A stretch of 64,000 nucleotides of DNA. Origin: Pseudovibrio sp. Alg231-02 (GTDB lineage Bacteria > Pseudomonadota > Alphaproteobacteria > Rhizobiales > Stappiaceae). The notes below the pieces were generated by a model that was not told the DNA's origin, made no database searches, and was given only the letters and a program-made list of their open reading frames with translations. The stretch covers positions 195,640 to 259,639 of the forward strand of contig NZ_FREX01000001.1 in assembly GCF_900143565.1 (NCBI RefSeq). The letters run 5' to 3'. Numbering within the stretch: the stretch's first letter is position 1; the number at the start of each line of letters is the position of its first letter. The translations under genes were made by a program, and so were the position numbers. Positions 63,366 through 64,000 of the stretch are shown here, one piece after another.

Positions 63366-64000
63366 TCAAAGCACACAGGCTTTCTTTGCCTCTAGAATCT
63401 TAGGCCAGACTTCTTGTGCCTGCCCGCCGATTGAGCTCACCAGTTCCTCACGCAATGGCAGGACGGCTGTTTTCCATTCCTCGCGTTGCTCCGCTGAAAG
63501 CTTATGGACGTGCCCGCCCTTTTCCTGAAAACCTGCGAGCATGTCCTTTGCCATGGAGCGGACTTCATCTCGAAGACCCTGGACAGGCACCAGAGCGTTG
63601 GTGATGCTATCCTGTTCGTTCTTACTCAACTTTTTCCAAGTGCGCATGCTCATGACCAGTGCTCCGGACTGGTGAAGGTGCGCGGAGAGTGTGAGATGGG
63701 GAGCCATCTTGCCCATGCCCATGGCCACGTAGGTCATGGCTGGCAGTGTTCCTCCTTCTACCATGCCGGTTTGCAGTGCAGACGGTGTTTCGGCCAGTGG
63801 CAGAACGACACCGTTTGCGCCCATACCCTGCCAGAAGTTGACCGAGTATTTGGCAGGTGCTGCACGCACTTTCACGCCTTTCACATCACCAGGAGCCAGA
63901 AATGGCTTTTTGCCGAAGGTATGAATCCAGCCCAACTCATTCCATTGCAGGAACTTGAAACCCTTTTTTTCAAAGAGAGGTTCAAAAACAGGCGTCAGGT
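63366..64000 (-). CDS. TRAP transporter solute-binding protein (DctP family), 5' end missing
   Basis: The frame runs without a stop to the window edge (about 211 residues seen), so the start and signal peptide lie outside. The DctP pattern is clear: FLAPGDVKGVKVRAAPAKYSVNFW contains the substrate-gripping Arg, and ALQTGMVEGG and SAHLHQSGALVMS follow. C-terminus ends KKACVL. First gene of the TRAP-amidase operon. Confidence 0.92.
   Translation of the reverse strand, partial: LTPVFEPLFEKKGFKFLQWNELGWIHTFGKKPFLAPGDVKGVKVRAAPAKYSVNFWQGMGANGVVLPLAETPSALQTGMVEGGTLPAMTYVAMGMGKMAPHLTLSAHLHQSGALVMSMRTWKKLSKNEQDSITNALVPVQGLRDEVRSMAKDMLAGFQEKGGHVHKLSAEQREEWKTAVLPLREELVSSIGGQAQEVWPKILEAKKACVL

Noticed and set aside
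1-64000. CRISPR arrays, tRNA or rRNA genes, insertion sequences
   Set aside because: I saw no regularly spaced repeats, no transposase-like frames and no RNA gene signatures; short RNAs could still be missed by eye.

Overview
The window looks like chromosome of a marine or host-associated alphaproteobacterium. Evidence: mid-range GC, many TRAP transporters, GtsA-like and peptide-class ABC importers, a DUF3422 protein and an alphaproteobacterial style of tightly overlapping operons. Pseudovibrio or a close relative is my best guess; that is inference from gene content, not from a marker gene. I saw no rRNA, tRNA, CRISPR array, insertion sequence or prophage.

Region 1 (1-18885, + strand) is the right-hand part of a type VI secretion (T6SS) operon: the 3' end of vgrG, a small DUF6931-like protein, a PAAR tip protein, an FHA protein, tssJ, tssK, tssL (with an OmpA-like C-terminal domain) and tssM. 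Three very large proteins of unknown function follow (912, 1085 and 1048 aa), and a strong terminator closes the operon. The last two large proteins are clear tandem paralogs. All three begin with the same short motif, LTxxQ[LI][DE]W[LV]. This trio is the best candidate for an undescribed system in the window. The sheath, baseplate and ClpV genes must lie to the left, outside the window.

Region 2 (18905-22869, - strand) is housekeeping and accessory metabolism: an exported DNase I-fold nuclease or phosphatase, L-serine dehydratase (sdaA) and a serine transporter (sdaC). A 580-base gene-free stretch with nested inverted repeats follows.

Region 3 (23450-41166) looks like a catabolic island. 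On the - strand are a TRAP transporter, two MarR regulators and a two-subunit indolepyruvate-type ferredoxin oxidoreductase. Divergently on the + strand are a PDR-type reductase, a Rieske dioxygenase (alpha and beta), an acyl-CoA ligase, a Cys-less thiolase-like protein, a DUF35 protein fused to a degenerate SDR, a cyclase-family hydrolase and an SDR. The same palindrome (ATATG-N6-CATAT) lies in front of the first MarR gene and over the divergent promoter. A SoxR gene with a textbook sox box and a metallo-beta-lactamase-fold protein that has lost zinc ligands end the region.

Region 4 (41186-50627) holds a GtsA-type sugar ABC importer with a divergent LacI regulator, an HD-domain protein, an alkaline phosphatase and a DUF3422 membrane protein.

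Region 5 (50636-64000) holds a peptide-class ABC importer, a divergent AraC regulator, an SDR and a GH4 alpha-galactosidase. The transporter and the glycosidase share a conserved ~40-base upstream element, so they probably form one alpha-galactoside regulon. An amidase and a second TRAP transporter, cut by the window edge, complete it. Three of the solute-binding protein genes are followed directly by a hairpin.
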